In this document: piece after piece, positions 32,452-41,468 of the stretch
Layout of the letters: each line of letters begins with the position of its first letter
Position numbering within the stretch: position 1 is the first letter of the stretch
Source of the DNA: an uncultured Lachnospiraceae bacterium
Lineage (GTDB): Bacteria; Bacillota; Clostridia; Lachnospirales; Lachnospiraceae
Reading direction: 5' to 3'
Assembly (NCBI GenBank): GCA_910585075.1
Contig: CAJUED010000028.1
Location: 1-49,138 of the forward strand
DNA length: 49,138 nt
Program-made: the position numbers and the translations under genes
The notes under the pieces: generated by a model
The model's database searches: none
What the model was told of the DNA's origin: nothing
The model's input: only the letters and a program-made list of their open reading frames with translations

Positions 32452-33792
32452 ATGAAGCACATTTTGATGGTTGATGATATGACCGTTAATCTGGAGTATG
32501 CGGTTGAAGTACTGAGGGATGACTATGAGATTACGGCGGTGAAATCCGGCCGGCAGGCGCTTGTAAGCCTACGGGAGAGAATCCCCGATATGATCATTAC
32601 GGATATCAACATGCCTGACATGAATGGCTATGAGTTGATGGAGGCAGTGCGGAGTGATCCGAGGCTGAAAGAGATTCCTGTTGTTTTTATTGCGGTGGAG
32701 ACAGACAGGGAAAGCGAGATAGAAGCCCTCAAGATGGGAGCCATGGATTTTATCAAAAAGCCTTTTGAGCCGGAGATTATGCGCAGCAGAATTGACAGAG
32801 TGCTTCAGATGGCGGAACAGAAAAAGGAACTGGAATGCTTTGCATGGCAGGACGGCCTTACAAGGTTATATAACAGAAGATACATAGAGAGGGTTTTAAA
32901 TTACACCAACAGACATGATAAAAAAGGTTTTTTCATGCTGCTTGATTTAGATAATTTTAAGCTGGTGAATGACAATTTCGGGCATATAATGGGCGATGAG
33001 GTCTTAGTCCGTTTTGCAAATGTCCTGAAAGAAGGGGCAGGGCCCGGGGACAGTGTCTGCAGATTAGGGGGCGATGAGTTTGCGATTTATTTTCCGGAAG
33101 GCCGGGAGAGAAATCAGATGCAGGGAATTGCGCGCAAACTGATTGAAAATGTTGCTTTCGAGATTAATGATATGCTGGGAACAGGCTGTGATTTCAGAGT
33201 CACCGTATCCATAGGCATTGCGGAAAAGCCAAAGGACGGAAAGAATTTTGCGGAATTATTTTCCGCCGCAGACAAAGCGCTGTATTTTGTGAAACAGAAT
33301 GGAAAAGGAGGATACCATTTCCATAACGATATGGAAGCGGGAAAATCCGAGTCGGGGGAAGATACTCTGCCCAATCTGCACCAGTTGACCCGGCAGCTTC
33401 ATGAGATGGGAGACGAGAGAGGGGTTTACCAGGTGGAGTACGGCGGCTTCAGAAAGATTTATAATTTTCTGATCCGCTGCATGGAAAGAAAGGAGCAAAA
33501 TGTACAGCTTGTGCTGTTTTCCATTCATGACGTTGATGGCGGCGGGCTGGAGAGGTTCCGGGAAGCTAAGGGGATTGAGACCCTTGAACTGGCAATTATC
33601 CGATGCCTGCGGCGGGGAGATGTGGCAACCAGGTGCGGGGATGTGCAGTATGCGGCTATCTTAAATGAAACCTCTTTCGAGGAAGGGGAGATGGTGGCGG
33701 CCAGGATTCAGAAGAAATTTATGAAATTGTTGAAGGATGATCCGATGACGCTTACCTATGAGATACAGAGTATGGAAAAGATTGTGGAGTAA
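32452..33792 (+). CDS. Response regulator with GGDEF domain (REC-GGDEF-degenerate GGDEF)
   Basis: A 446-residue signalling protein. The receiver domain (about 1-120) has the acidic pair in MVDD, the phosphorylation site D51 in TDINMPDMNG and the Lys in FIKKPFEP. A GGDEF diguanylate cyclase domain (about 130-285) has an intact GGDEF at 206-210. The I-site position upstream (GPGD) lacks the arginine, so product inhibition may be absent. The last 130 residues look like a decayed second cyclase domain, with RCGDVQY at the GGDEF position. c-di-GMP synthesis is inferred. The start at 32452 has GGAGG upstream. No histidine kinase is adjacent. A hairpin terminator follows. Confidence 0.88.
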   Translation: MKHILMVDDMTVNLEYAVEVLRDDYEITAVKSGRQALVSLRERIPDMIITDINMPDMNGYELMEAVRSDPRLKEIPVVFIAVETDRESEIEALKMGAMDFIKKPFEPEIMRSRIDRVLQMAEQKKELECFAWQDGLTRLYNRRYIERVLNYTNRHDKKGFFMLLDLDNFKLVNDNFGHIMGDEVLVRFANVLKEGAGPGDSVCRLGGDEFAIYFPEGRERNQMQGIARKLIENVAFEINDMLGTGCDFRVTVSIGIAEKPKDGKNFAELFSAADKALYFVKQNGKGGYHFHNDMEAGKSESGEDTLPNLHQLTRQLHEMGDERGVYQVEYGGFRKIYNFLIRCMERKEQNVQLVLFSIHDVDGGGLERFREAKGIETLELAIIRCLRRGDVATRCGDVQYAAILNETSFEEGEMVAARIQKKFMKLLKDDPMTLTYEIQSMEKIVE

Positions 33793-33799
33793 ACAAAGA

Positions 33800-33830
33800 G
33801 CCGGCCCATTTTGTGGGCCGGCATTTGATT
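33800..33830 (+). terminator. Terminator after the GGDEF regulator
   Basis: GCCGGCCCA (33800-33808) and TGGGCCGGC (33814-33822) form a perfect 9 bp stem with loop TTTTG, followed by ATTTGATT. It lies 8 bp after the stop. Confidence 0.75.
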
Positions 33831-33838
33831 CCTGCGAT

Positions 33839-33925
33839 GGTCGAATACCCACACATCGAAGATGTGCTGCGTTCCGCGGCGTAACAAGCTTGACGCCCCG
33901 TCAGCTTGTTGCGGGGTATTTGACC
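33839..33925. repeat. Cloverleaf-like palindromic element
   Basis: An outer stem, GGTCgAATACCC (33839-33850) with GGGTATTtGACC (33914-33925), 11 of 12 pairs, encloses two hairpins: CACATC-gaa-GATGTG (33852-33866) and AACAAGCT (33883-33890) with AGCTTGTT (33903-33910). It lies between convergent genes and encodes nothing. Confidence 0.6.
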
Positions 33926-33951
33926 GTATAAGTAAGTTTATGATGCGCGGT

Positions 33952-35319
33952 TTAGCTGCGGCTGTCAATGGCCACGTAATCCCTCTCGGGACAGATTGGC
34001 TTGTAAGCCGGGCGGATAATCTTGCCGTTATTGGCAAGTTCTTCCATACGGTGAGCACTCCAACCGGAAATTCTTGCAATGGCAAAAATAGGGGTGTACA
34101 GTTCCATGGGAAGTCCCAGCATGTGATAAACAAAACCTGAGTAAAAGTCTACGTTGATGCTTACGCCCTTATACATCTGCCGCTCGCCGGAGATAATAAC
34201 GGGAGCCAGCCGCTCTACAAGAGAGTAGAGGGCAAATTCTTTTTCAAGGCCTTTTTCCACGGAAAGCTTTTCCACAAAGGATTTTAAGATAACGGCACGG
34301 GGGTCTGACTTGGAATAAATAGCATGGCCTACGCCGTAGATAAGTCCGGCATGGTCGAAGGCTTCCTTGTGAAGAAGGCGTTTTAAGTAATTGCCAACCT
34401 CCTCCTCGTCTGTCCAGTCCTTTACCTCCTGTTTCATTTCCTCAAACATCCGGACAACCTTAATGTTGGCGCCGCCATGGCGGGGGCCTTTAAGGGAGCC
34501 GATAGCCGCCGCGATAACCGAATAGGTATCGGTCAGAGAGGAAGTAACCACGTGGGTGGTAAAGGAGGAGTTGTTACCGCCGCCGTGCTCCATGTGCAGT
34601 ACAAGAGCAATATCTAAAAGCTTCGCCTCCAAAGGCGTGTAAGAGCTGTCCGGGCGCAGGATACGCAGAATGTTCTCCGCAGTGGATAAAGCAGGATCCG
34701 GCTGATGGATATAAAGGCTCTTTCCGTCATGGTAATGGCAGTATGCCTGATACCCATAGATGGATAAAAGGGGAAACAGGCTGATAAGCTGCAGGCACTG
34801 GCGCAGTACGTTAGGCAGGGATACGTCGTCCGCCCGGTCGTCATAGGAGTAGAGGGTAAGTACGCTGCGGGCTAAAGTGTTCATCATGTCGCTGCTTGGA
34901 GCTTTCATGATAATGTCTCTCACAAAGCTGGTGGGCAGAGAACGGTATTTGGCAAGCAGCTGTCTGAAATCGGACAGTTCCTTTTCGTTTGGAAGCTGAT
35001 CAAATAAAAGGAGGTATGTAATTTCTTCAAAGCCGAAGCGGTTGTCCTTAGTAAAGCCGCTTACCAAATCCTTCACATCATAGCCACGGTAAAACAGGCG
35101 GCCATGGGCGGGAATCTCCTCACCGTTTACAATGTCCTTGGCCCGCACATCTGAAATATTGGTAAGGCCGGCCAGGACGCCTTTGCCGTTTAAGTCGCGC
35201 AATCCTCTTTTGACGTCATATTTTGTAAAAAGCTCGGTATCGATTATGTCAGCCCGCTCGCTCATTTTAGCCAGTCGGACGATTTCGGGTGTGATTTCGG
35301 AAAAAATATTGTGGTCCAT
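33952..35319 (-). CDS. gltA: Citrate synthase
   Basis: A 455-residue enzyme that condenses oxaloacetate and acetyl-CoA to citrate. Catalytic elements are visible: HMEHGGGNNSSFTTHVV with the first active His, GVGHAIYSKSDPR with the second His, and the Asp in NVDFYSGFVY. The start at 35319 (MDHNIFSE) has AAGGAG 7 bp upstream; an in-frame start at 35355 is unlikely. The N-terminal extension of about 45 residues compared with GltA of E. coli is common in clostridial members. A methylcitrate synthase role cannot be excluded. It is divergent from pckA, separated by a 658 bp region. Confidence 0.92.
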   Translation of the reverse strand: MDHNIFSEITPEIVRLAKMSERADIIDTELFTKYDVKRGLRDLNGKGVLAGLTNISDVRAKDIVNGEEIPAHGRLFYRGYDVKDLVSGFTKDNRFGFEEITYLLLFDQLPNEKELSDFRQLLAKYRSLPTSFVRDIIMKAPSSDMMNTLARSVLTLYSYDDRADDVSLPNVLRQCLQLISLFPLLSIYGYQAYCHYHDGKSLYIHQPDPALSTAENILRILRPDSSYTPLEAKLLDIALVLHMEHGGGNNSSFTTHVVTSSLTDTYSVIAAAIGSLKGPRHGGANIKVVRMFEEMKQEVKDWTDEEEVGNYLKRLLHKEAFDHAGLIYGVGHAIYSKSDPRAVILKSFVEKLSVEKGLEKEFALYSLVERLAPVIISGERQMYKGVSINVDFYSGFVYHMLGLPMELYTPIFAIARISGWSAHRMEELANNGKIIRPAYKPICPERDYVAIDSRS

Positions 35320-35400
35320 TTTAAAACTCCTTTCTATAATAAAAATAATTAGCAACCGTATTTATTCCTGTGAGTAATGAGGAAAACAGCCATACACAAG

Positions 35401-35530
35401 AGATGCCTTCGGCATCCTTGGATATTTGACTTTTGCGTAGCATTAAAGAAAATATCCATGCGCAGGAGATAATATAATATCTCCGGATATATAACACTCT
35501 GGATATTGGACAAATGCCGCAAAGGGCGGA
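35401..35530. repeat. Hairpin-dense intergenic block
   Basis: Three stem-loops follow each other: GATGCC-ttc-GGCATC (35402-35416), GGATATT (35420-35426) with AATATCC (35451-35457), and GGAGATA (35465-35471) with TATCTCC (35478-35484). The string GGATATT-x-GAC appears twice (35420 and 35501). The part 35555-35640 contains the string GCCCGGCAACC but no recognised riboswitch, and 35640-35826 is AT-rich with nothing identified. Confidence 0.45.
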
Positions 35531-35826
35531 TTCCCACTCTATGGATGTAAATCTGATGCCCGGCAACCTGCTGCGGGAATGGAGCCTGCCCGTAACAATG
35601 GTCTGGTATTCAACGAAAAGTCAATCTGCATTGTCAGTTAATGATAAGAAATGAAAGAACATTTCAGAAAAATCAATATAATTATATTAACATGACAATT
35701 TAATTCAAACAAGCAAAAATTGTATACTTCATAATTTTTTTACATTTTGGACATAATTTCTTTTGTGGGAATATATAAAAAAAGTATAAAATTCCGTAAT
35801 TTGGTTGAAAATGGAGTTTATAAATA

Positions 35827-35855
35827 TTGACTTTTAAAATCATGTTTGCGATAAT
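35827..35855 (+). promoter_or_regulatory. Promoter of pckA
   Basis: TTGACT (35827-35832), 17 bp spacer and GATAAT (35850-35855). This gives a leader of about 115 bases before pckA; its middle (35905-35940) is GC-richer and could fold, but I recognise no riboswitch. Confidence 0.65.
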
Positions 35856-35977
35856 ATATTTGATGTGCCGAGGGTACATATTAAGTCATAAACCGTCTGC
35901 TTAAGGTACAGGGCCTGCGCCTTTGTCACTTGGGCTTTCGGTGGAAAATACACAATAATTTAAGGAGGACGTATAAT

Positions 35978-37684
35978 ATGTCAACAAAAGCGTATTATCC
36001 CATTTCCGAGATTGGCAAAGGTAAGGTTGGTTTTTCCAAAACCCGTTCCATTATCGAAGCTGCCTTTTACGGAAACAACGTAGTTAAGGTAAACACATTA
36101 AAAGAAGCTTACGAATTAGCAAAGAACTCACCCGGAACAATCGTAACGGACATGCCCATCAAGGATGGCGAGACCTTTGGTCTTGAGAAGGATGCTAAAG
36201 TTCTTCTGTTTAATGATGGTGCGGTTACAGGCCGTTATGCAGCAGCACGCCGTATCAAAGGCGAGCCTGGCGTTGATGAAGCTAAGCTTGATAAAGTTGT
36301 CATGGATGCAATCTACGAGACACGTTGGAAAACCATGTATCATGCGGAGTGTTTTGTAGGCCTTGACCCTGAATTCATGGTAAAAGCTCACCTTCTTATT
36401 CCGGAAGGAGAGGAGAACCTTCTTTACAACTGGATGATCAACTTCCAGTATATGTCTGATGAATATGTTAAGATGTACAAGAATTCCAAACCTGTAGGCG
36501 ATGGAAATGAGCCTGACATCTACATCTTCTCTGATCCTCAGTGGGCTCCTCACGAAGCGCCTGATGTTGACTACAGCTGCTTAAGCGACCCTCTGACCCT
36601 TTGCTATTTCGATACCAACCAGAACTGCGCTGCAATTCTTGGTATGAAATATTTTGGCGAGCACAAGAAAGGTACTCTGACCATGGCATGGGCTCTTGCT
36701 AACAGAAACGGTTATGCATCCTGCCACGGCGGACAGAAAGAGTACACTCTGCCCGACGGCTCCAAGTTCGTTGCATCTGTTTACGGTCTGTCAGGTTCAG
36801 GTAAATCCACTCTGACACATGCAAAACATGGTGGAAAGTATCCTATCACAGTTCTGCATGATGACGCTTTCATCATCAACACAGATACCTGTGCTTCCGT
36901 AGCTCTTGAGCCTACTTATTTTGATAAGACTGCAGATTATCCTACAGGATGCCCTGACAATGAATATCTGTTGTCCGCACAGAACTGCTCCGCAACTCTT
37001 GATGAGAATGGAAAGCTTCAGCTTGTAACAGAAGATATCAGAAACGGCAACGGCCGTGCAATCAAGTCCAAATTATGGTCTCCTAACCGTGTGGATAAGA
37101 TTGACGCTCCTGTTAACGCAATCTTCTGGATCATGAAAGATCCTACCATTCCGCCTGTAGTTAAATTAAAAGGCGCTGCTCTGGCTTCCGTTATGGGCGC
37201 TACTCTTGCAACCAAGACTTCCACAGCAGAGCGTGTTGCAGCTGGTACGGACTTAAATGCACTTCGTATTGTGCCTTATGCTAACCCTTTCAGAACCTAT
37301 CCTCTGGTTAACGACTATGAGAAGTTCAAAAAGCTGGTTGAAGAAAAGAACGTTGCATGCTACATCGTTAACACCGGTGACTTCATGGGAACAAAGGTAA
37401 AACCTGCCGATACACTTGGAATCCTTGAGATGATCGTTGAAGGCAAAGCTTCTTTCGAGAAATGGGGCAACTTTGATGATATCGAGATTATGTACGACTG
37501 GGAAGGCAAGACAGCAGACTTTAAGCCTGACTTAAATGATGCTTCTTACAAGGAAGCACTTAAGGGCGCTATGCAGAACCGTGTAGACGCTGTTAAGGGA
37601 TTCGCTGAGAAGAAGGAAGGCTATGACAAGCTTCCTGATGAAGCGCTTGAGGCAGTTCAGAAACTGGTTGACGCACTGAGCTAA
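35978..37684 (+). CDS. pckA: Phosphoenolpyruvate carboxykinase (ATP)
   Basis: A 568-residue enzyme interconverting oxaloacetate and PEP with ATP/ADP. The P-loop is YGLSGSGKSTL with K276, followed by the metal-binding HDDAFIIN. The chain is about 25-30 residues longer than E. coli PckA, as in the lachnospiral group. The start at 35978 has AGGAGG 9 bp upstream; an in-frame start at 35930 has none. Codon use is clearly more biased than in neighbouring genes (CTG/CTT, GGC and GTT favoured), pointing to high expression. In anaerobes it often works toward oxaloacetate. Confidence 0.93.
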   Translation: MSTKAYYPISEIGKGKVGFSKTRSIIEAAFYGNNVVKVNTLKEAYELAKNSPGTIVTDMPIKDGETFGLEKDAKVLLFNDGAVTGRYAAARRIKGEPGVDEAKLDKVVMDAIYETRWKTMYHAECFVGLDPEFMVKAHLLIPEGEENLLYNWMINFQYMSDEYVKMYKNSKPVGDGNEPDIYIFSDPQWAPHEAPDVDYSCLSDPLTLCYFDTNQNCAAILGMKYFGEHKKGTLTMAWALANRNGYASCHGGQKEYTLPDGSKFVASVYGLSGSGKSTLTHAKHGGKYPITVLHDDAFIINTDTCASVALEPTYFDKTADYPTGCPDNEYLLSAQNCSATLDENGKLQLVTEDIRNGNGRAIKSKLWSPNRVDKIDAPVNAIFWIMKDPTIPPVVKLKGAALASVMGATLATKTSTAERVAAGTDLNALRIVPYANPFRTYPLVNDYEKFKKLVEEKNVACYIVNTGDFMGTKVKPADTLGILEMIVEGKASFEKWGNFDDIEIMYDWEGKTADFKPDLNDASYKEALKGAMQNRVDAVKGFAEKKEGYDKLPDEALEAVQKLVDALS

Positions 37685-37711
37685 TCAGATTAAGAACTAT
37701 ATATTTAAACT

Positions 37712-37740
37712 TACGGGCCGGTCTTTATGATCGGCCCATA
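37712..37740 (+). terminator. Terminator after pckA
   Basis: GGGCCGGTC (37715-37723) and GATCGGCCC (37729-37737) form a 9 bp stem including one G-T pair, with loop TTTAT, 30 bp after the stop. The tail (ATATTGTAA) is only moderately T-rich. Confidence 0.6.
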
Positions 37741-37815
37741 TTGTAACAGTTCAGCCCGCGCCATTCGCAAAACGTGCTTTCAGCGCTTCTATCCCACATT
37801 TTCAACAATTTGTGG

Positions 37816-37844
37816 TTGTATTTTATATGGATTTTGGATATAAT
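37816..37844 (+). promoter_or_regulatory. Promoter of the small RNA gene
   Basis: TTGTAT (37816-37821), 17 bp spacer and a perfect TATAAT (37839-37844). No reading frame follows; a structured region and a terminator do. Confidence 0.7.
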
Positions 37845-37850
37845 AGGATT

Positions 37851-38075
37851 AACCTGAAATGTGCGACAACTCCTGTTAGTTTTGAACCTACAGCTACTTT
37901 AAACGGGATTCCTACATCATCTGGCGGCTGTCAAGCCCTCACTCACCAAGAGGATTGGAAGGGAAGGCAAAAGCGCAGGTTGCGGTGACCCACCTAGCCC
38001 AGGCTAGGAGTCAAAAGGCAGGAACCGGCATTTTGGGATAAACAGAAGAAAAGCAGCCTGAAAAGGCTGCTTTTT
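37851..38075 (+). ncRNA. ssrS: Candidate 6S RNA
   Basis: A promoter at 37816-37844 and a terminator at 38049-38075 bracket about 225 bases without a reading frame. The ends can pair, AAATG (near 37857) with CATTT (near 38029) and CCTG (37872-37875) with CAGG (38019-38022), closing a long rod-like structure. Internal hairpins include CCTAGC-ccag-GCTAGG (37993-38008). Size, isolation and the GTTTTGAACC and AAACGGGATTCC segments agree with what I recall of clostridial 6S RNA, which binds the housekeeping RNA polymerase. The class is from memory and was not searched; that a structured RNA is made is more certain than its name. Confidence 0.6.
38049..38075 (+). terminator. Terminator of the small RNA
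   Basis: AAAAGCAGCC (38049-38058) and GGCTGCTTTT (38065-38074) form a perfect 10 bp stem with loop TGAAAA and a T tail. Confidence 0.92.
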
Positions 38076-38136
38076 CTGTGAGAAGTAAATTAAAGAGATT
38101 CCGTTATGCGCAAAAGCAGGCGAAAATGGGGGAAAT

Positions 38137-40512
38137 ATGAAAAGAAGTGTCAGGATATGGCTGAAGGCGGTTGCTGTGGTGGTTTTGTCTGTGGCATTTA
38201 TATGGCTGGTTTATAAGGACAGGACTTATTTTCAGTTGGAGCAGCCCGAAGGGGAGCCGGTGAAAGCGGAGGATGTGAGGATACTGTTAGAGGAATTGGA
38301 ACCGGCAGGGGCAAAGGGCATTGATACGGCAACCTTAAAGGAATACGGGCAGCAATATCTGTCAGGGGAAAGGGAATATCTGGACTATGGTACATACTGC
38401 ATGCTGCTGGAGTGTCTGTTGGGAAAAGAAGGGAGCGGGGAGCAAAGTGACAGGCTGCGGGATGAACTTTTATATGAAAAGAAGTATAAAGAGGATTTTT
38501 GGCTGTTAAAAGAGGACTGGTACGAAAGCTATGATAAGCTGACGGAATTTTTCGGGATTGATGAAGCGATTCGGAAGGAAACCATAGAGGTTTTGTGCGG
38601 AAGTTCCGGGCTGGCCGGGGAAAAGCTGCCCCAGGAGGGATGTCTTCTGGGAAAAGATGGAGCGGTTTATTCTTATGTATCGGAGGAATTTGCAGGGACC
38701 GCCTTTGCCTGTGTGGAGGCCTATGTCCACGGGGAGCGGCTGCTTACGTTAGTTGAAAGCCTTCCGGAGGAGGGAAGCCTTGAAAATATATGGATTATGG
38801 AAGCAGAGAGCGGCAGGATTCAGTTTTTTTATGAGGGCTATGAGATTTTGGGAGATATACAGGAGCCCTTAAGCGCACCGGAAAAGACCAGAGAGCAGGT
38901 TGCGGACCTTAAGTTCAAAAACGGGGCTGTCAGCGGAATTTCAGTGAAGGAGGAGAGAATCAGCGGGAAACTCCTTAGTATGGAAGATGGAGGGATTGAG
39001 CTGTCAGGGTATGGAAAAATTCCCGTGAGGGAAGATTGTGTGGGTTATCAGCTCTATGAAAAGCTGCGAAAGGCGGAGCAGGGGGAATTGGCCATCGGCT
39101 ACGACTTTGCGGATTTTGTGCTTGAGGATGGGCAGGTATGCGCCTTTTTGATTGCACGGAAGGAAAAAATGGAGACCATACGCGTGGCGGTAAAAAACAG
39201 CAGCTTCGGCAGCTTATACCATGATAAAGTAGTCCTGAAAAGCCAGGATAATATGACGGTTTCTTACGGCCCTTATGAGGAGAGAAAAAAGGAGGAAATA
39301 CCTGCCGGCCAGGAGTTTGTGATTGAAAAGAACAGTTCTTATCTTTCCGGTGACAGGGTGGAGGTGGCGCCTTCGGTCAATACAGGGAAGATTCAGGTGC
39401 TCTCTTTGGAGCGCAGCCAGGGAACGCCGGCCTACCGGGGAAGCTTTGAGATTGTGGAGACGGAAAATGGCCTTGCCCTGATTAACGAGGTGCTGCTGGA
39501 GGAATATCTTTATTCCGTGGTACCCAGTGAGATGCCGGCTTCCTATCCGGCCGAGGCACTAAAGGCCCAGGCCATCTGTGCCAGAACCTATGGGTACCGT
39601 TATCTGACCCGGCCGGGTTATGGGCAGTTGGGGGCCCATGTGGACGACAGCGTGGGATATCAGGTTTATAATAACATTGCCGAGAATGTGGCATCTACCA
39701 AAGCGGTAAAAGAAACGGCAGGCATGCTCCTTTTGTATGATGAGGAGCCGGTGAGCACATACTACTATTCCACTTCCTGCGGCTTTGGGGCGGACGCCGG
39801 GGTCTGGAATGAGGAGCAGAAGGAGACCATGCCCTATTTAAGTTCCGTACACATCGGCCGGAAGGATGAGCAGGGAAATGAGCCGGTGGCGGCGGAACTT
39901 TCCCAGGAAGAAAATTTCAGGGCTTATATTTCCCTTAAAGATGAGGACGCCTATGAGAAGGAGGAAGCATGGTTTCGGTGGAAGTATCAGGTAACGGAAC
40001 TGGACACTTCCGTGCTTTGTCAGAGGGTAAAGGAACGGTATGGGGCGGGAGCCGCCAAGGTGCTCACTTTTACGGGACAGGGAGAGCCGACGGATAATCC
40101 TGAGGACTTTGAGGCGAAGGAACCGGAAAATTTTAAAAAGATTTACGACATCCGGTGTGTAAAGCGCAGGGAAGGCGGCGTTATGGATGCGCTCCTAATA
40201 TGGACGGACAAAGGAATCTACAAGATAATCTCTGAGTATAATATCAGATATGTTTTAAATCAGGGAGGAAAGATTGAAAGACAGGACGGTTCGGACTATG
40301 AGAGCGCCACCCTTCTGCCAAGCGCCTACCTGATAATAGATGTTGAAAAAGAGGATGAGGCTGTGGTAGGATATAGTATTACAGGCGGCGGCTATGGTCA
40401 TGGAGTGGGTATGTCCCAGAACGGAGCCAGGGCAATGGGGACGGAAGGACTTGGCTGTGAGGAGATTCTTTCCTTTTACTACACAGACTGTCAGATTGAT
40501 AAGGTATATTAA
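38137..40512 (+). CDS. SpoIID/LytB-domain protein
   Basis: A 791-residue protein with one N-terminal membrane helix (about 8-27) and a large external part. The first 420 residues are not recognised beyond beta-rich segments. Residues about 430-600 hold the SpoIID/LytB domain: LEEYLYSVVPSEMPASYPAE, LKAQAICARTYGYRY, and the C-terminal GGGYGHGVGMSQNGARAMG. SpoIID itself is a lytic transglycosylase that trims glycan strands during engulfment. This protein is more than twice as long as SpoIID, so it is a vegetative or specialised relative. GGGGG precedes the ATG. Confidence 0.85.
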   Translation: MKRSVRIWLKAVAVVVLSVAFIWLVYKDRTYFQLEQPEGEPVKAEDVRILLEELEPAGAKGIDTATLKEYGQQYLSGEREYLDYGTYCMLLECLLGKEGSGEQSDRLRDELLYEKKYKEDFWLLKEDWYESYDKLTEFFGIDEAIRKETIEVLCGSSGLAGEKLPQEGCLLGKDGAVYSYVSEEFAGTAFACVEAYVHGERLLTLVESLPEEGSLENIWIMEAESGRIQFFYEGYEILGDIQEPLSAPEKTREQVADLKFKNGAVSGISVKEERISGKLLSMEDGGIELSGYGKIPVREDCVGYQLYEKLRKAEQGELAIGYDFADFVLEDGQVCAFLIARKEKMETIRVAVKNSSFGSLYHDKVVLKSQDNMTVSYGPYEERKKEEIPAGQEFVIEKNSSYLSGDRVEVAPSVNTGKIQVLSLERSQGTPAYRGSFEIVETENGLALINEVLLEEYLYSVVPSEMPASYPAEALKAQAICARTYGYRYLTRPGYGQLGAHVDDSVGYQVYNNIAENVASTKAVKETAGMLLLYDEEPVSTYYYSTSCGFGADAGVWNEEQKETMPYLSSVHIGRKDEQGNEPVAAELSQEENFRAYISLKDEDAYEKEEAWFRWKYQVTELDTSVLCQRVKERYGAGAAKVLTFTGQGEPTDNPEDFEAKEPENFKKIYDIRCVKRREGGVMDALLIWTDKGIYKIISEYNIRYVLNQGGKIERQDGSDYESATLLPSAYLIIDVEKEDEAVVGYSITGGGYGHGVGMSQNGARAMGTEGLGCEEILSFYYTDCQIDKVY

Positions 40513-40589
40513 ATTTTTCTCGAAGAAATGATGGATGGTGGATGAAAAATATCAGGCTCACAGGAGAATGATTGGAGGAACGGAGAATT

Positions 40590-41447
40590 ATGTTGAAAAG
40601 ATTAATATTTATCGGGTATGATTTTGGAAAGCATATGAGCAAAAAGAATATCAGCGCCTTTGCCTCCAGCACGGCCTTCTTCCTTTTTTTATCCTTGATT
40701 CCGGCGCTGATGCTATTGTGCTCCATTATTCCCTACACGCCTGTGACAAAAGCAAACCTCATGTATCTTGCAAAATTGATTTCACCTGACGCCATGAATT
40801 CATTTCTGGTAGGCATCATTGATGACGTTTATGGTAAATCCATTGGAATCGTGTCCGTGACGGCTATCGGTACCCTTTGGTCGGCGGGAAAGGGCGTACT
40901 TGCCCTGATGAGGGGGTTGAATGCGGTGAATGATGTGGAGGAGGACAGAAATTATGTGCTGCTTCGTCTGTCGGCCACCGTGTATACGGTGCTGCTTTTA
41001 GCGGCCGTGCTTTTGTCCCTGCTTGTGATGGTGTTTGGAAATTCTCTGATGGGAATCATTGTGGGGATTATCCCTCAGACCTCTTATTTGTTTGAGCTGC
41101 TCATGCATTTCAGGACGCCTTTTATGTGGGTGGTGTTTACGGTGGTGATTGCCCTTATGTATGCCTATGTGCCGGGGACCCGCACGGGCTTTAAGCTTCA
41201 GATTCCGGGAGCCGGGTTTGCGGCGGTGGGGTGGAGTGTGATGACCTGGGCTTTCTCCATTTATATTGATGAATTTAATGGGTTCAATACATACGGCAGC
41301 CTGACCACCATCATTATTTTGATGCTCTGGCTCTATGCCGCCATGTATATTATTTTGGCGGGGGCTTTTATCAACCGCTATTTCAAACCGGCTTTTCAGT
41401 TCCTTATGGGAAAAAAGCATATTGACAAGAGGGAAAAGATTGGCTAA
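40590..41447 (+). CDS. YihY/BrkB-family inner membrane protein
   Basis: A 285-residue membrane protein with about six helices. The family signature runs from ISAFASSTAFFLFLSLIPAL through TLWSAGKGVLALMRGLNAV to FNTYGSLTTIIILMLWLYA. These proteins were once labelled ribonuclease BN by mistake; the true function is not known, with export proposed. I chose the ATG at 40590; an in-frame TTG at 40572 overlaps the GGAGGAA ribosome site. The promoter of pheST lies inside its last codons. Confidence 0.88.
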   Translation: MLKRLIFIGYDFGKHMSKKNISAFASSTAFFLFLSLIPALMLLCSIIPYTPVTKANLMYLAKLISPDAMNSFLVGIIDDVYGKSIGIVSVTAIGTLWSAGKGVLALMRGLNAVNDVEEDRNYVLLRLSATVYTVLLLAAVLLSLLVMVFGNSLMGIIVGIIPQTSYLFELLMHFRTPFMWVVFTVVIALMYAYVPGTRTGFKLQIPGAGFAAVGWSVMTWAFSIYIDEFNGFNTYGSLTTIIILMLWLYAAMYIILAGAFINRYFKPAFQFLMGKKHIDKREKIG

Positions 41448-41450
41448 AAT
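41422..41450 (+). promoter_or_regulatory. Promoter of the pheST T-box transcript
   Basis: A perfect TTGACA (41422-41427), 17 bp spacer and TAAAAT (41445-41450) at the end of the YihY gene; the -10 box includes its stop codon. Transcription would begin near 41457. Confidence 0.75.
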
Positions 41451-41468
41451 AAGGAAAGTCAAATACAG

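Noticed and set aside
35555..35570. GCCCGGCAACC string resembling part of a SAM-I riboswitch
   Set aside because: The other conserved SAM-I segments are absent, and pckA and gltA are not typical targets.
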